In this document: positions 54,591-63,618 of the stretch, in pieces
How the letters are laid out: each line of letters starts with the position of its first letter
How positions within the stretch are numbered: position 1 is the stretch's first letter
Source of the DNA: Persephonella hydrogeniphila
Lineage (GTDB): Bacteria > Aquificota > Aquificia > Aquificales > Hydrogenothermaceae
Reading direction: 5' to 3'
DNA: 64,000 bases
Assembly: GCF_900215515.1 (NCBI RefSeq)
Contig: NZ_OBEI01000001.1
Location: forward strand, 310,001 to 374,000
The notes under the pieces: model-generated
What the model saw: the letters and a program-made list of their open reading frames with translations, nothing else
What the model was told of the DNA's origin: nothing
The model's database searches: none
Made by a program: the position numbers and the translations under genes

Positions 54591-55519
54591 TAAGCCGGGA
54601 CGGGTATACTTTCCAGAACCGATAGCACAAGCTCCTTGTGATCTGTATTTTCATAAACTTCATGAAGAATAACTCTATGGGGGACAGTGTAAGGGAGAAG
54701 CTCTTTTATATCTTCAGGAATCACATAATCTCTACCATTAAAATATGCGCTTGTCTTTGCCGTTTTAGCTATGGTGAGAGTTCCTCTTATAGAAAGACCT
54801 GCAGAAAAGTATTTTGAATTTCTTGTTTTTTCTGCGATATCTAATATATACTCTACTATTTTATCTGATATATAAACATTATCTATCTCGTTCTGTATTT
54901 TTATGACCTGTTCCTTATCCAGAACAGGCTCTATAGAATAAAGCTCTTCCCTTCTGCTTCCCCCTTTCAGTATCTCTCTCTCTGCATCCCTTGAAGGATA
55001 CCCTATACTTATCTTCATCATAAACCTGTCCATCTGAGACTCAGGAAGAGGAAAAGTACCGTACTGTTCAACAGGGTTCTGGGTCGCTATCACAAAAAAT
55101 GGTTTGGGGAGTTTATAAGATTCTCCCTCCACAGTTACCTGCTTTTCTCCCATAGCCTCAAGAAGAGCACTCTGAGTCTTTGGAGTAGCTCTGTTTATTT
55201 CATCAACAAGTACTATATTGTTGAATATCGGTCCAGGGTGGAACTCGAACTTTTCAAGCTGTTTGTTGTATATAGATAATCCTGTTATATCTGTTGGTAA
55301 AAGATCACTCGTCGCCTGAATTCTTCCAAAAGACAGCCCTGTTATTTTTGCTATTCCTATGGCAAGGGTTGTTTTTCCAAGCCCGGGGAGATCTTCTATC
55401 AGAAGATGACCCCTCGAAAAAAATGTTATCAGAGAAAGCCTGAGAGCTTCCTCTTTTCCCTGTAAAAAACGGGACAGGATATCTATTATCTTTTTTATAT
55501 TATCGTTCTTTATCTCCAT
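54590..55519 (-). CDS. MoxR-family AAA+ ATPase
   Basis: The 309-residue AAA+ ATPase has Walker A in LIEDLPGLGKTTLAIGIAK near 35-53, Walker B in IVLVDEINRATPKTQSALLEAMGE, sensor 1 ATQNP, and sensor 2/arginine finger regions. MoxR proteins act as chaperones that insert cofactors or assemble complexes, and pair with VWA or DUF58 proteins. The next genes on the minus strand are DUF58 and TgpA, a standard trio. The stop overlaps the likely DUF58 start. Upstream by 8 bases lies panC. Confidence 0.92.
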   Translation of the reverse strand: MEIKNDNIKKIIDILSRFLQGKEEALRLSLITFFSRGHLLIEDLPGLGKTTLAIGIAKITGLSFGRIQATSDLLPTDITGLSIYNKQLEKFEFHPGPIFNNIVLVDEINRATPKTQSALLEAMGEKQVTVEGESYKLPKPFFVIATQNPVEQYGTFPLPESQMDRFMMKISIGYPSRDAEREILKGGSRREELYSIEPVLDKEQVIKIQNEIDNVYISDKIVEYILDIAEKTRNSKYFSAGLSIRGTLTIAKTAKTSAYFNGRDYVIPEDIKELLPYTVPHRVILHEVYENTDHKELVLSVLESIPVPA

Positions 55520-55527
55520 AAATCACC

Positions 55528-56367
55528 TTAGATTTTTATATTATCTATTAGTCTTGTATTTCCAACAAAAACAGCCACAGCTATTATATCTCCTCTTTCT
55601 ACTTCTTTTTTCGGCTTCAATGTTTCTGGATCAACAATTTCTATATACTGTACTTCTTTAACTTCCGGATAGGATGTAATAATCTTTTTCATCTCAGATA
55701 TTATCTTCTCTGGATTTTTCTCTCCTTTCTCAAACATCTTTTTGGCTTCAAAAAGCGCTTTACTGAGGGAAAGGGCAGACTCTCTTTCTCTTTCTGAGAG
55801 GTATTTATTCCTTGAAGACAAAGCAAGCCCATCTTTTTCTCTAACAATAGGACAGCCTATCACTTCAACATCCATATTAAGATCTTTAACCATTCTCTGT
55901 ATTACCTTTAACTGCTGGTAATCTTTCTCCCCAAAGTAAGCCCTATCAGGCTGTACTATATTAAAAAGCTTATTCACTACTGTTGTAACGCCCCTAAAAT
56001 GACCTGATCTAAATGCACCGCAAAGCCTGTCGGTAAGATCTTCCACCTCCACATAAGTAGAAAACCCTTCAGGATACATCTCATCTACAGATGGGTAAAA
56101 AACGAAATCTACACCCTCATCTTTACATATCTGTAAATCTCTTTCTAAATCCCGGGGATATCTATCAAGATCTTCATTTTCTCCAAACTGTATAGGATTC
56201 ACAAAAATGCTCACTACTGTTATGTCATTATCCTTTTTTGAGCATCTCATCAGTGAAATATGCCCCTCATGGAGATAACCCATTGTAGGGACAAAACCTA
56301 TAGACTTTCCTTCTCTCTTAAAATTTCTGGCTAAACTTTTCATCTCCTTTACAGTTCTTACAAGCAA
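55528..56367 (-). CDS. panC: pantoate-beta-alanine ligase
   Basis: Joins pantoate and beta-alanine to give pantothenate, the precursor of CoA. The 279 residues show the HIGH-like site GYLHEGHISLMR near 30-41, NPIQFGENEDLDRYPRDLERD, and the KDYQQLKVIQRMV motif. The start is TTG with GGAGGT five bases upstream. CoaBC at 30743 takes the product onward, but the two are on different transcripts. It leads the panC-moxR-DUF58-tgpA run. Confidence 0.95.
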   Translation of the reverse strand: MLVRTVKEMKSLARNFKREGKSIGFVPTMGYLHEGHISLMRCSKKDNDITVVSIFVNPIQFGENEDLDRYPRDLERDLQICKDEGVDFVFYPSVDEMYPEGFSTYVEVEDLTDRLCGAFRSGHFRGVTTVVNKLFNIVQPDRAYFGEKDYQQLKVIQRMVKDLNMDVEVIGCPIVREKDGLALSSRNKYLSERERESALSLSKALFEAKKMFEKGEKNPEKIISEMKKIITSYPEVKEVQYIEIVDPETLKPKKEVERGDIIAVAVFVGNTRLIDNIKI

Positions 56368-56427
56368 CTCTTACCTCCACCTGTTAGATTATAATAGATT
56401 ATAGAAAATAATTTATGAGGTTTATAA

Positions 56428-56655
56428 ATGATTACAAAAATACTGTGGGAAGCTTTTTCTGTTTTACTTCTTCTGTACGGCTCATACCTTATCTACGTTT
56501 TCCTGTGGTTTACAGCTGTAAGGGTATGGAATGTAGATATCGGAGTAGCAAAGTTAATTTCAGGATTGCTTGTGGGAATAATTCTTGTATATTCAAGTAT
56601 AAAGTGGTTCAAAAAGAAAAAAGAAGAATTAAAGGAAAGGGAAGAAACAGCATAA
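56428..56655 (+). CDS. small two-helix membrane protein, unknown function
   Basis: Unrecognised, 75 residues. Two hydrophobic helices (about 8-32 and 40-62) are followed by a lysine- and glutamate-rich cytosolic tail (KWFKKKKEELKEREE). No known motif. The ATG at 56428 has TGAGGT near it. It lies 12 bases before another small ORF and then the PAS-GGDEF-EAL gene, so it may be part of that operon. Confidence 0.6.
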   Translation: MITKILWEAFSVLLLLYGSYLIYVFLWFTAVRVWNVDIGVAKLISGLLVGIILVYSSIKWFKKKKEELKEREETA

Positions 56656-56667
56656 AAGGAGAGTGGT

Positions 56668-56889
56668 ATGTTCATAGAAATAGAAGAAAACACATATCTG
56701 AACACAGACTCTATTGTCGCTGTTGAGCTTATAACAATAAGCTCAGAACCTTACGGAGAAACATACCAGTGGGTGTTTTATACATCTGCTCCTCAGGACA
56801 AGTCTGTTTTCCATGGAAAGATGTTTGATAACAAAAGAGACGCTGTAGAATGGTTCGAAAATATAAGATATCTACTGGAAAAAAAGTGA
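56668..56889 (+). CDS. small soluble protein, unknown function
   Basis: Unrecognised, 73 residues. It begins FIEIEENTYLNTDSIVAVEL and has a WVFYTSAPQDKSVFHGKMF strand pair then a DAVEWFENIRYLLEKK helix. Such a beta-beta-beta-alpha build resembles small stress or single-domain proteins, but I cannot name a family. GGAGAG precedes the ATG. It ends 6 bases before the PAS-GGDEF-EAL gene, so cotranslation is likely. Confidence 0.6.
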   Translation: MFIEIEENTYLNTDSIVAVELITISSEPYGETYQWVFYTSAPQDKSVFHGKMFDNKRDAVEWFENIRYLLEKK

Positions 56890-56895
56890 ACTGGT

Positions 56896-59277
56896 ATGAA
56901 ACCTGCAGAGCTAAAAAATATTCTTGATTACTCTCCAGACATTATTTTTACAATGTCTCCAGATGGAACAATAAAGTATATAAACAGAACCTTCTCACAG
57001 GTTTTAGGTTACCAGCCTGAAGAAATAATAGGCCATTCTGTATTGGAGCTTTTAGACGAAAAAGAAGCCTTTGATAGCTGTATGAAAATCTTAAAAGAAA
57101 AACATTTCTGTCCTGATCAGGAAGTTTTTTTTAAAACCAAAAACGGAAATAAAATTCGGGTAATAAAAAAGGTAAAAGGAATAACAGATAAAAACGGAAA
57201 AGTAAAAGAGATTGTAGTAAATGCCAGAGATTTAGCCTACCTTGATGTTCTCAAGGAGAAGCTTGAGGATTATGCAGAACATTTGGAGTTTCTTATAGAA
57301 GATAGAACAAAAGAGCTAAGAAAAATAAAAACATTTTTAGAGGATGTGATATCAAGTATGCCAGATATGCTTGTTGTTATCGATAACAATGAAGAGGTTG
57401 TACTGCTTAATAAAGCGGCTGCAAAGCTATCACAAAAAAATGGAGATTTCCTCAATAGAATTCATATATACACGGAAGGAAAAGATATAAGACTAAAGGA
57501 TTTTATAAAAACCTTTGATAAAGAAAAAAGTTTTAAAACCTTTAACTGCTCTTACAAAAAAAACTCAGAAAAAATACCTATGTTCATTGTTATTTCTCCT
57601 TTAATCCACGAAGGCCAGCTTACAGGATTTATCTTTATACTGAAAGATATCTCTGAACTCAAAATAAAAGAGGAAAAACTTACACTGTATAAAACCATTT
57701 TTGAGAACACACTTGATGCTATAGGAATTATAGACAGGGAAGGTAAGTATGTAGACCAGAACAGTTCAAATGAAGAGCTTTTAGGGTACAGTATTGACGA
57801 AATCAGGGGTATACATTTTTCAGAGATATTGAAAATAAAAAATCCCCAGAAGATATGGGACAGATTAAAAAAAGAAGGTAGATTAAGATTTGTAGCTACC
57901 ATGACAAACAGGAAAGGGGAAGAAAGATACCTGGATATTGTTGCCCTTTCAGTAAAAGACGAAACCGGAGAGGACAAATACTACGTAGGTATAAAAAGGG
58001 ATATAACAGATCTTATAAAAAGAGAAAAACAGCTTGAAGAACTTAACAAACAGTTAGAAAAAAGACTGTACACAGACCCTCTAACTAATCTACCAAACAG
58101 GCTAAAACTCGTTGAAGATCTGAAAAGTATAGGAAGTCCCAAACTTGCAGTACTGAATATAGATGACTTTAAAGAGATAAACGATTTTTACGGATATAAA
58201 GTTGGAGATTTCGTACTGAAAGAGATAGGAAACAGACTTAAAAGTTTACTCTCAGGGAAAAATCTCAAAGTTTACAAGCTATCAGGTGATGAATTTGCAG
58301 TTCTTGCCACCAGATATATCCAGTCTTCTGAATTTGAGAAGATGGTACATAATGTGATCTACAATATTCAGGAAAACCCTATTATTTACAACGATTATGA
58401 AATCCATCTTAGCTTCACAGCAGGAATAGCCCTTGAGAACCATAACATACTCAATAAAGCAGACATGGCTTTAAAATATGCAAAAGAAAATAAAAAGCCT
58501 GTAGTTTCTTACTCAGAAAAGCTACAGATGAAAGAGCTGTATGAGACGAACATTCTTATCACAGGGAAAGTAAAGGAAGCCTTAAAAAACGACAGAATAA
58601 CAGTGTATTACCAGCCTATTTTTGATAACAAAACAGGAAAAGCAGAAAAATACGAATCTCTTGTAAGGATAATAGATATAGACGGTTCTATAATACTACC
58701 GGGAAAATTTTTAGAAATATCCAAAAAGGCACGTCTCTACCCTGAAATAGCAAAAAAAGTTGTGAAAAAAGCCTTTGAGGACTTTAAAGAACTTCCCTAC
58801 CAGTTCTCCATAAACCTTTCTGTTAAAGATATAGAAAACAGAGAGATCACAGAGCTTATCTTTGAATACCTGAACAGACCAGAATACAAAGGAAAGGTAA
58901 TCTTCGAGATTTTAGAGTCTGAAGGTATAGAAAACTATGAAGAGGTCTCAGGTTTTATTAAAGAGGTGAAAAATCTTGGCGGGATGATCTCCCTTGATGA
59001 TTTTGGAGCTGGCTACTCTAACTTTGAGTATATACTGAAACTTGATGTCGATTACATCAAAATAGACTCTTCTCTGATAAAAAATATCCATTCAGATATA
59101 TACTCACAGATTATTGTAGAAACGATTATCGGCTTTGCACAAAAATTAGGAATAAGGACGATAGCTGAATTTGTACATAGCGAAGATGTTTTTGATATGG
59201 TAAAGAATCTTGGAATAGACTACTCACAAGGGTTTTATTTAGGAGAACCACAACCTATTGATAAATTATTTAAGTGA
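56896..59277 (+). CDS. PAS-GGDEF-EAL protein, probable c-di-GMP phosphodiesterase
   Basis: A 793-residue cytoplasmic regulator with three PAS-type domains (about 1-115, 145-255, 260-375), a GGDEF domain (about 385-540) and an EAL domain (about 550-793). The GGDEF motif reads SGDEF and may be inactive or regulatory. The EAL domain keeps its likely catalytic residues: ESL for EAL (KYESLVR), N in INLS, E in FEILESEG, LDDFGAGYS, YIKIDSSLI, IAEF and SQGFYLG. It would hydrolyse c-di-GMP. It opposes the diguanylate cyclase at 49507. Its end overlaps the pyruvate dehydrogenase E2 gene by 12 bases. Confidence 0.88.
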   Translation: MKPAELKNILDYSPDIIFTMSPDGTIKYINRTFSQVLGYQPEEIIGHSVLELLDEKEAFDSCMKILKEKHFCPDQEVFFKTKNGNKIRVIKKVKGITDKNGKVKEIVVNARDLAYLDVLKEKLEDYAEHLEFLIEDRTKELRKIKTFLEDVISSMPDMLVVIDNNEEVVLLNKAAAKLSQKNGDFLNRIHIYTEGKDIRLKDFIKTFDKEKSFKTFNCSYKKNSEKIPMFIVISPLIHEGQLTGFIFILKDISELKIKEEKLTLYKTIFENTLDAIGIIDREGKYVDQNSSNEELLGYSIDEIRGIHFSEILKIKNPQKIWDRLKKEGRLRFVATMTNRKGEERYLDIVALSVKDETGEDKYYVGIKRDITDLIKREKQLEELNKQLEKRLYTDPLTNLPNRLKLVEDLKSIGSPKLAVLNIDDFKEINDFYGYKVGDFVLKEIGNRLKSLLSGKNLKVYKLSGDEFAVLATRYIQSSEFEKMVHNVIYNIQENPIIYNDYEIHLSFTAGIALENHNILNKADMALKYAKENKKPVVSYSEKLQMKELYETNILITGKVKEALKNDRITVYYQPIFDNKTGKAEKYESLVRIIDIDGSIILPGKFLEISKKARLYPEIAKKVVKKAFEDFKELPYQFSINLSVKDIENREITELIFEYLNRPEYKGKVIFEILESEGIENYEEVSGFIKEVKNLGGMISLDDFGAGYSNFEYILKLDVDYIKIDSSLIKNIHSDIYSQIIVETIIGFAQKLGIRTIAEFVHSEDVFDMVKNLGIDYSQGFYLGEPQPIDKLFK

Positions 59278-60522
59278 TTTCAGGTACTTCTTATCGTTAA
59301 TCCTTTTTTCAATATCCACAACAAACTGGGCTGCCTGAGCTCCGTTGATAACACGGTGATCAAATGTAAATGTTGCTGTAATCACTCCCTTGATGGCTGT
59401 TCCTATTCCTACTATTCCACTGTGAAATGGAGGAATTATAGCATCAAACTGGATCACACCAAACATACCAAGATTTGAGATTGAAAAGGTTGCTCCCTGA
59501 ATATCTTCTACTGTGAGTCTTTTATTTGAGGATTTTTCCTTCAGCTCCTTTAATTCTGCATATATCTCAGAAAGAGATTTATCCTCTACATTTTTTATCG
59601 TCGGATTAAATAGTTCTTCATCTACAGCTATTGCAACAGATATATTTGAAGCAGGATATGTATAGTACTCTCCATTCTTGTAAATAGTTCTAACTCTTGG
59701 GTGATTCTGCATAACATCGCCGACAATTTTTATAAGATATGTAGTTAGCGTAAACCTTTCATCTTTCAAAATTTGGGAAACATCAAACCTGTGGGTGATA
59801 TGGTACACAGGAATCTGAGCACTTTTTGAAAGGTTTTTTATCAGAATACTCTGTATATCTGAAGGCTTTCCCACTTTAGGTATATTTTTCTGTTTTATGT
59901 AGTTAAGCAGATCATCCTTACTGATTTTTTTCTTGTTTATCTCCTTATAAACAGTTTCCGGCTCCAGTCCAAACTCATCTAAAATCTGAAGAGCCTGCTT
60001 AGTAAAAAACTTTTTGTAAAAGTAGCTTTTAATATCGTTTTCATGGGCTGGAGAAGGGAGCTCTCCTTTTTCCTGAAGCTCTTTAAGATCCAATCCAAGC
60101 TGGGCAGCTAATTTCCTTGCAGCTGGAGATGCTGTTCCTTCAGGAAGTTTTATCTCTTCAACATTTTCAACTTTTACTTCGGCTATTTCAATCTTTTTTT
60201 CTTTTTTTTCTTCCTTTTTAGCTTCCTGTTTAGTTGTTTTTTCGACTTCTACAGGTTTTCCTATTTTTCCCTTCGCCTTTTCAACCTCTGTTTCTATCAC
60301 TGCTATTGGAGATCCTACAGGAAGTTCTTCTCCTTCCTCCGCAAGTATTTTTATCAGAACACCTTCCCTCATAGAAGGAACTTCCATTACAGCCTTATCA
60401 GATTCTATCTCAACAAGGGGCTCATCTTTCTTTACATAATCTCCCTCTTTTTTTAACCATCTTACAATCTTTCCTTCTTCCATGGTATCTGTCAGTTGAG
60501 GCATAACTACCTTATATTCCAT
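59266..60522 (-). CDS. pdhC: pyruvate dehydrogenase E2 (dihydrolipoamide acetyltransferase)
   Basis: The 418 residues contain one lipoyl domain (1-78, lipoyl lysine in EIESDKAVMEV near 43), a charged linker, an E1/E3-binding domain (about 128-160, GTASPAARKLAAQLGLDL), an extra helical segment, and the acetyltransferase domain. The catalytic motif reads DHRVINGAQAAQF, with Asn where HxxxDG has Asp. E2 moves the acetyl group to CoA in the pyruvate dehydrogenase complex. It overlaps E1 beta by 11 bases. E3 is not in the window. A related 2-oxoacid complex cannot be fully excluded. Confidence 0.88.
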   Translation of the reverse strand: MEYKVVMPQLTDTMEEGKIVRWLKKEGDYVKKDEPLVEIESDKAVMEVPSMREGVLIKILAEEGEELPVGSPIAVIETEVEKAKGKIGKPVEVEKTTKQEAKKEEKKEKKIEIAEVKVENVEEIKLPEGTASPAARKLAAQLGLDLKELQEKGELPSPAHENDIKSYFYKKFFTKQALQILDEFGLEPETVYKEINKKKISKDDLLNYIKQKNIPKVGKPSDIQSILIKNLSKSAQIPVYHITHRFDVSQILKDERFTLTTYLIKIVGDVMQNHPRVRTIYKNGEYYTYPASNISVAIAVDEELFNPTIKNVEDKSLSEIYAELKELKEKSSNKRLTVEDIQGATFSISNLGMFGVIQFDAIIPPFHSGIVGIGTAIKGVITATFTFDHRVINGAQAAQFVVDIEKRINDKKYLKSLK

Positions 60523-61489
60523 GTTTCTTACCCCAGTAAATTATCTGCTGAGCTATTTTATCTGGTGTTGGTATTGATAAAAGTTCCAGCTTTCTGTTGT
60601 AAGGTGTAGGAACATCCTCTCCACATATTCGCAGAGGAGGTGCATCAAGCTGATAGAAAAGTTCCTCACTAACCCTTGAGACAACTTCTGCAGCAAAACT
60701 TCCTGTCTTTGGTTCTTCTGTAACAATAACAAATCTTTTTGTTTTTTTGACAGAGTTTGATATTGTTTCCATATCAAGGGGGTTCAACGAATGAAGATTT
60801 ATAACTTCTATAGATATCCCAAGCTCTTTTTCTATAACAGGGACAGCCTGAAGGGTATCATGCAGCATCTTAAGATAAGAAACAACGGTTATATCTTTTC
60901 CTTCCTTCACAATATCAGCTTTAAAAGGATCAAAATCTTTTCTCTCCTGTATCTCCATCTTCATAGGGTATAAAAGCTCATGCTCTAAAAAAACAACAGG
61001 ATCATCAAGCTCTATAGCATATTTGAGACCGTAATAAGCAGCCGTTGCATCAGATGCAACCATCGTTATAAGACCGGGAGTGGATGTAAAAAACCTTTCA
61101 AGACTCTGTGAATGCTGAGCTGCAAGCTGTTTTGAAACACCCTGAGGAGTTCTAACAACCATAGGAAGCTCTATTTTCCCTCCACTCATATATCTCAGTT
61201 TTGCCATCTGATTAACAATCTGATCCATCGCTATAAGGATAAAATTAACAGTCATTATCTCTGCTACAGGTCTGAGGCCTCCGATAGCCATTCCTATCGC
61301 ATTTCCTACAATTGAGTTCTCAGCAATTGGAGTATCTATAACTCTCTTCTCACCGTATTTTGCGTATAACCCCTCTGTAACTCTATAGTTTCCCCCATAA
61401 AAGCCTACATCTTCTCCTAATACTACAACAGTCTCATCCTTTTCCATCATCTCATCCATCGCTTTGTTTAAAGCCTCACGGTATAACAT
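60512..61489 (-). CDS. pdhB: pyruvate dehydrogenase E1 component, beta subunit
   Basis: The 325 residues carry transketolase-type features: MLYREALNKAMDEMM and VLGEDVGFYGGNYRVTEGL near the start, DTPIAENSIVGNAIGMAIGGLRPVAEI near 70, and the HSLNPLDMETI and VTEEPKTGSF region that precedes the C-terminal domain. With E1 alpha it binds TPP and decarboxylates pyruvate. An upstream start at 61558 falls inside the alpha gene, so ATG 61489, which overlaps the alpha stop by 14 bases, is preferred. Confidence 0.93.
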   Translation of the reverse strand: MLYREALNKAMDEMMEKDETVVVLGEDVGFYGGNYRVTEGLYAKYGEKRVIDTPIAENSIVGNAIGMAIGGLRPVAEIMTVNFILIAMDQIVNQMAKLRYMSGGKIELPMVVRTPQGVSKQLAAQHSQSLERFFTSTPGLITMVASDATAAYYGLKYAIELDDPVVFLEHELLYPMKMEIQERKDFDPFKADIVKEGKDITVVSYLKMLHDTLQAVPVIEKELGISIEVINLHSLNPLDMETISNSVKKTKRFVIVTEEPKTGSFAAEVVSRVSEELFYQLDAPPLRICGEDVPTPYNRKLELLSIPTPDKIAQQIIYWGKKHGI

Positions 61490-62447
61490 CTGTACACACC
61501 TCACAGAATATATCAGTATAAAGCTCGTTATCCTCAGGTTCTGGAGATTCAAGGGCAAATTTTACTGCCTCTTCGATCTCTCTGTTAACTCTCTCATCAA
61601 TTTCCTTTATGAACTCTTCTGTCAAAAGACCCCTCCTCAATCCTTCATTTTTCAAAAACTCTATAGGATCTTTATCATGAAATACTTTAAGCTCCCGTGG
61701 AGATCTGTAATCTCCCGGGTCTGACATAGAATGTGGTTCGTATCTATAAGTAATCGCTTCTATATAATAGGGTTTACCTTCTGTTTCTATATACTCTTTT
61801 GCCTTAGAAACTGCATCGTAAACCTCAAAAAAATTCATACCGTCGATCCTGGCTGCAGGCATAAACTCTTTTGCCTTTTTGTACAGCTCTTTTATTGCCG
61901 ATGCTCTATCTACCCTTGTTCCTATAGCATAGAAATTGTTTTCATTCAGAAAAAGAACTGGAAGTTCCCATAAAGCAGCAAGATTAAGGGATTCGTAGTA
62001 ATTGCCTGCATTTGTTGCACCATCTCCAAATGCTGCAAGAACCCCTTCTGTATGCCCGAGATACTTTCTTGCATATGCAGCTCCTACAGCGTGGGGGAGA
62101 TGTGCTCCGACTATCGCATTTCCACCGTAAAAGTTGTAAGAGGGGTCAAAAAGGTGCATAGAACCCCCTTTTCCTTTAGATACACCTGTTTTTTTACCAA
62201 AAAGCTCTGCCATAACGGTCTTAGGAGACATACCCCTTGCAAGAGCCCAGATATGCTCCCTGTAATGAACGAACAGATCTCCTTTACCAAAAGCAAGGGT
62301 CGCTCCTACATGGACTGCCTCCTCTCCTATAGCCAGATGTAAAAAACCAGCAATATTTCCCTTCATATACTCTTCTTTGGCTCTTTCTTCGAAAGCCCGA
62401 CCTAACTTCATCAGATAATATGCTCTTTCAACTATAGACTTTCCCAT
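61476..62447 (-). CDS. pdhA: pyruvate dehydrogenase E1 component, alpha subunit
   Basis: The 323-residue alpha subunit has HLAIGEEAVHVG near 38, YREHIWALARG, GKGGSMH, and the TPP/Mg motif GDGATNAGNYYESLNLAALWELPVLFLNENN near 165-195. It binds TPP and forms the E1 heterotetramer with PdhB. The ATG at 62447 has AAGGTG six bases upstream; a GTG at 62456 is in frame but overlaps that site. It is the first of three genes, alpha, beta and E2, transcribed on the minus strand. Confidence 0.93.
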   Translation of the reverse strand: MGKSIVERAYYLMKLGRAFEERAKEEYMKGNIAGFLHLAIGEEAVHVGATLAFGKGDLFVHYREHIWALARGMSPKTVMAELFGKKTGVSKGKGGSMHLFDPSYNFYGGNAIVGAHLPHAVGAAYARKYLGHTEGVLAAFGDGATNAGNYYESLNLAALWELPVLFLNENNFYAIGTRVDRASAIKELYKKAKEFMPAARIDGMNFFEVYDAVSKAKEYIETEGKPYYIEAITYRYEPHSMSDPGDYRSPRELKVFHDKDPIEFLKNEGLRRGLLTEEFIKEIDERVNREIEEAVKFALESPEPEDNELYTDIFCEVCTDVIP

Positions 62448-62511
62448 TGCTTTCACCTTTTTCTTTTTAAGTTAAGGAAAGAGATAGGAGATGACAAGAG
62501 TTATTTTTGTA

Positions 62512-63618
62512 TTACTTGCAAGAATATCCCAAGCTATCTAAGGCTTTGAAAAATTTGATATTTTCTTCTTCTCTCCCTATTGAAACTCTAAGGAAATTAT
62601 CAAAACCAAAAGCAGGTCTTACTATCACACCTTTTTTCAGTAGCTCCTCATATATCTGCTGGCTACTTTCGACCTGAAACATGATAAAGTTTCCATAAGT
62701 AGGAAGGTAGAATATCTTCCTTTTTTCAAACTCTTCATAGAACAGCTCTTTTCCCTTTTCATTCTCTTCAACAGAAAAATTTACAAAATCCTGATCTTTA
62801 AGGGCTTCAACAGCTGCTATCTGTGCAAGATAGTTTGTGTTGAAAGGCTGTCTTACCTTTTCTAATATCTGTATAATTTCTTTTTTTGCGATTCCATAGC
62901 CTATTCTAAGACCTGCAAGACCGTAGGCTTTTGAAAAAGTTCTCAGAACAATAATATTTTTTTCTGGAATATCCGGGTTAATTCTCCTTATATAATTAAT
63001 ACCGTCAGGTACTCCATGTCCCTTAGCATACTCAAAATACGCCTCATCTATTACAAGAAGAACATTATCAGGAAGTTTTCTCACAAAATCATGGAACTCT
63101 TCCTTTTTATTTGCAAAACCTGTAGGATTGCAGGGATTATCTATAAAAATAACTGAGGTCTCATCAGATATCTCTTCAAGCATTCTGTTCAGATTTCTTG
63201 AAAAATCACATTCAAGGGGAACTTCTCTATATTTCCCTCCTGCTATTTGTGAAACAAGTCTGTAAACAACAAAACTTCCCTCAAAAAATAAAGCTTCCCT
63301 CCCATCAGATAGGAAAACTCTCGCTATCATATCAATTATTTCATTAGAACCGTTCCCGAATATTATCTGTTCTGGTTCAACTGCAAGAAATTCTGATAGG
63401 GATTTCCTCAGATAATATGCTCCACCATCAGGGTACCTGTTGATATTAGTTGTACTTCTTTCTATAGCTTTTTTTACAAAAAGGGAGCATCCAAAGGGAT
63501 TTTCATTTGAGGCAAGCTTTACGACTTCCCTTAAACCAAGTTCCCTTTGAAGTTCCTCTACAGGCTTCCCTGGCAGGTAAGGCTTTATATTGTCTAAGTA
63601 TTTAGGAAATTTAAGCAT
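62512..63618 (-). CDS. HisC-family aminotransferase (second copy)
   Basis: The 368-residue PLP enzyme begins LKFPKYLDNIKPYLPGKPVEELQRELGL, then has SNENPFG, GNGSNEIIDMIARVF, DNPCNPTG, VIDEAYFEY, and the lysine in TFSKAYGLAGLRIGYG. HisC enzymes make histidinol phosphate, while close paralogues act on aromatic amino acids. Two copies (20844 and here) suggest a split; this longer form has the extended N-terminus common in HisC proteins of thermophiles. It overlaps the end of moeA by 8 bases. I leave the symbol open. Confidence 0.85.
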   Translation of the reverse strand: MLKFPKYLDNIKPYLPGKPVEELQRELGLREVVKLASNENPFGCSLFVKKAIERSTTNINRYPDGGAYYLRKSLSEFLAVEPEQIIFGNGSNEIIDMIARVFLSDGREALFFEGSFVVYRLVSQIAGGKYREVPLECDFSRNLNRMLEEISDETSVIFIDNPCNPTGFANKKEEFHDFVRKLPDNVLLVIDEAYFEYAKGHGVPDGINYIRRINPDIPEKNIIVLRTFSKAYGLAGLRIGYGIAKKEIIQILEKVRQPFNTNYLAQIAAVEALKDQDFVNFSVEENEKGKELFYEEFEKRKIFYLPTYGNFIMFQVESSQQIYEELLKKGVIVRPAFGFDNFLRVSIGREEENIKFFKALDSLGYSCK

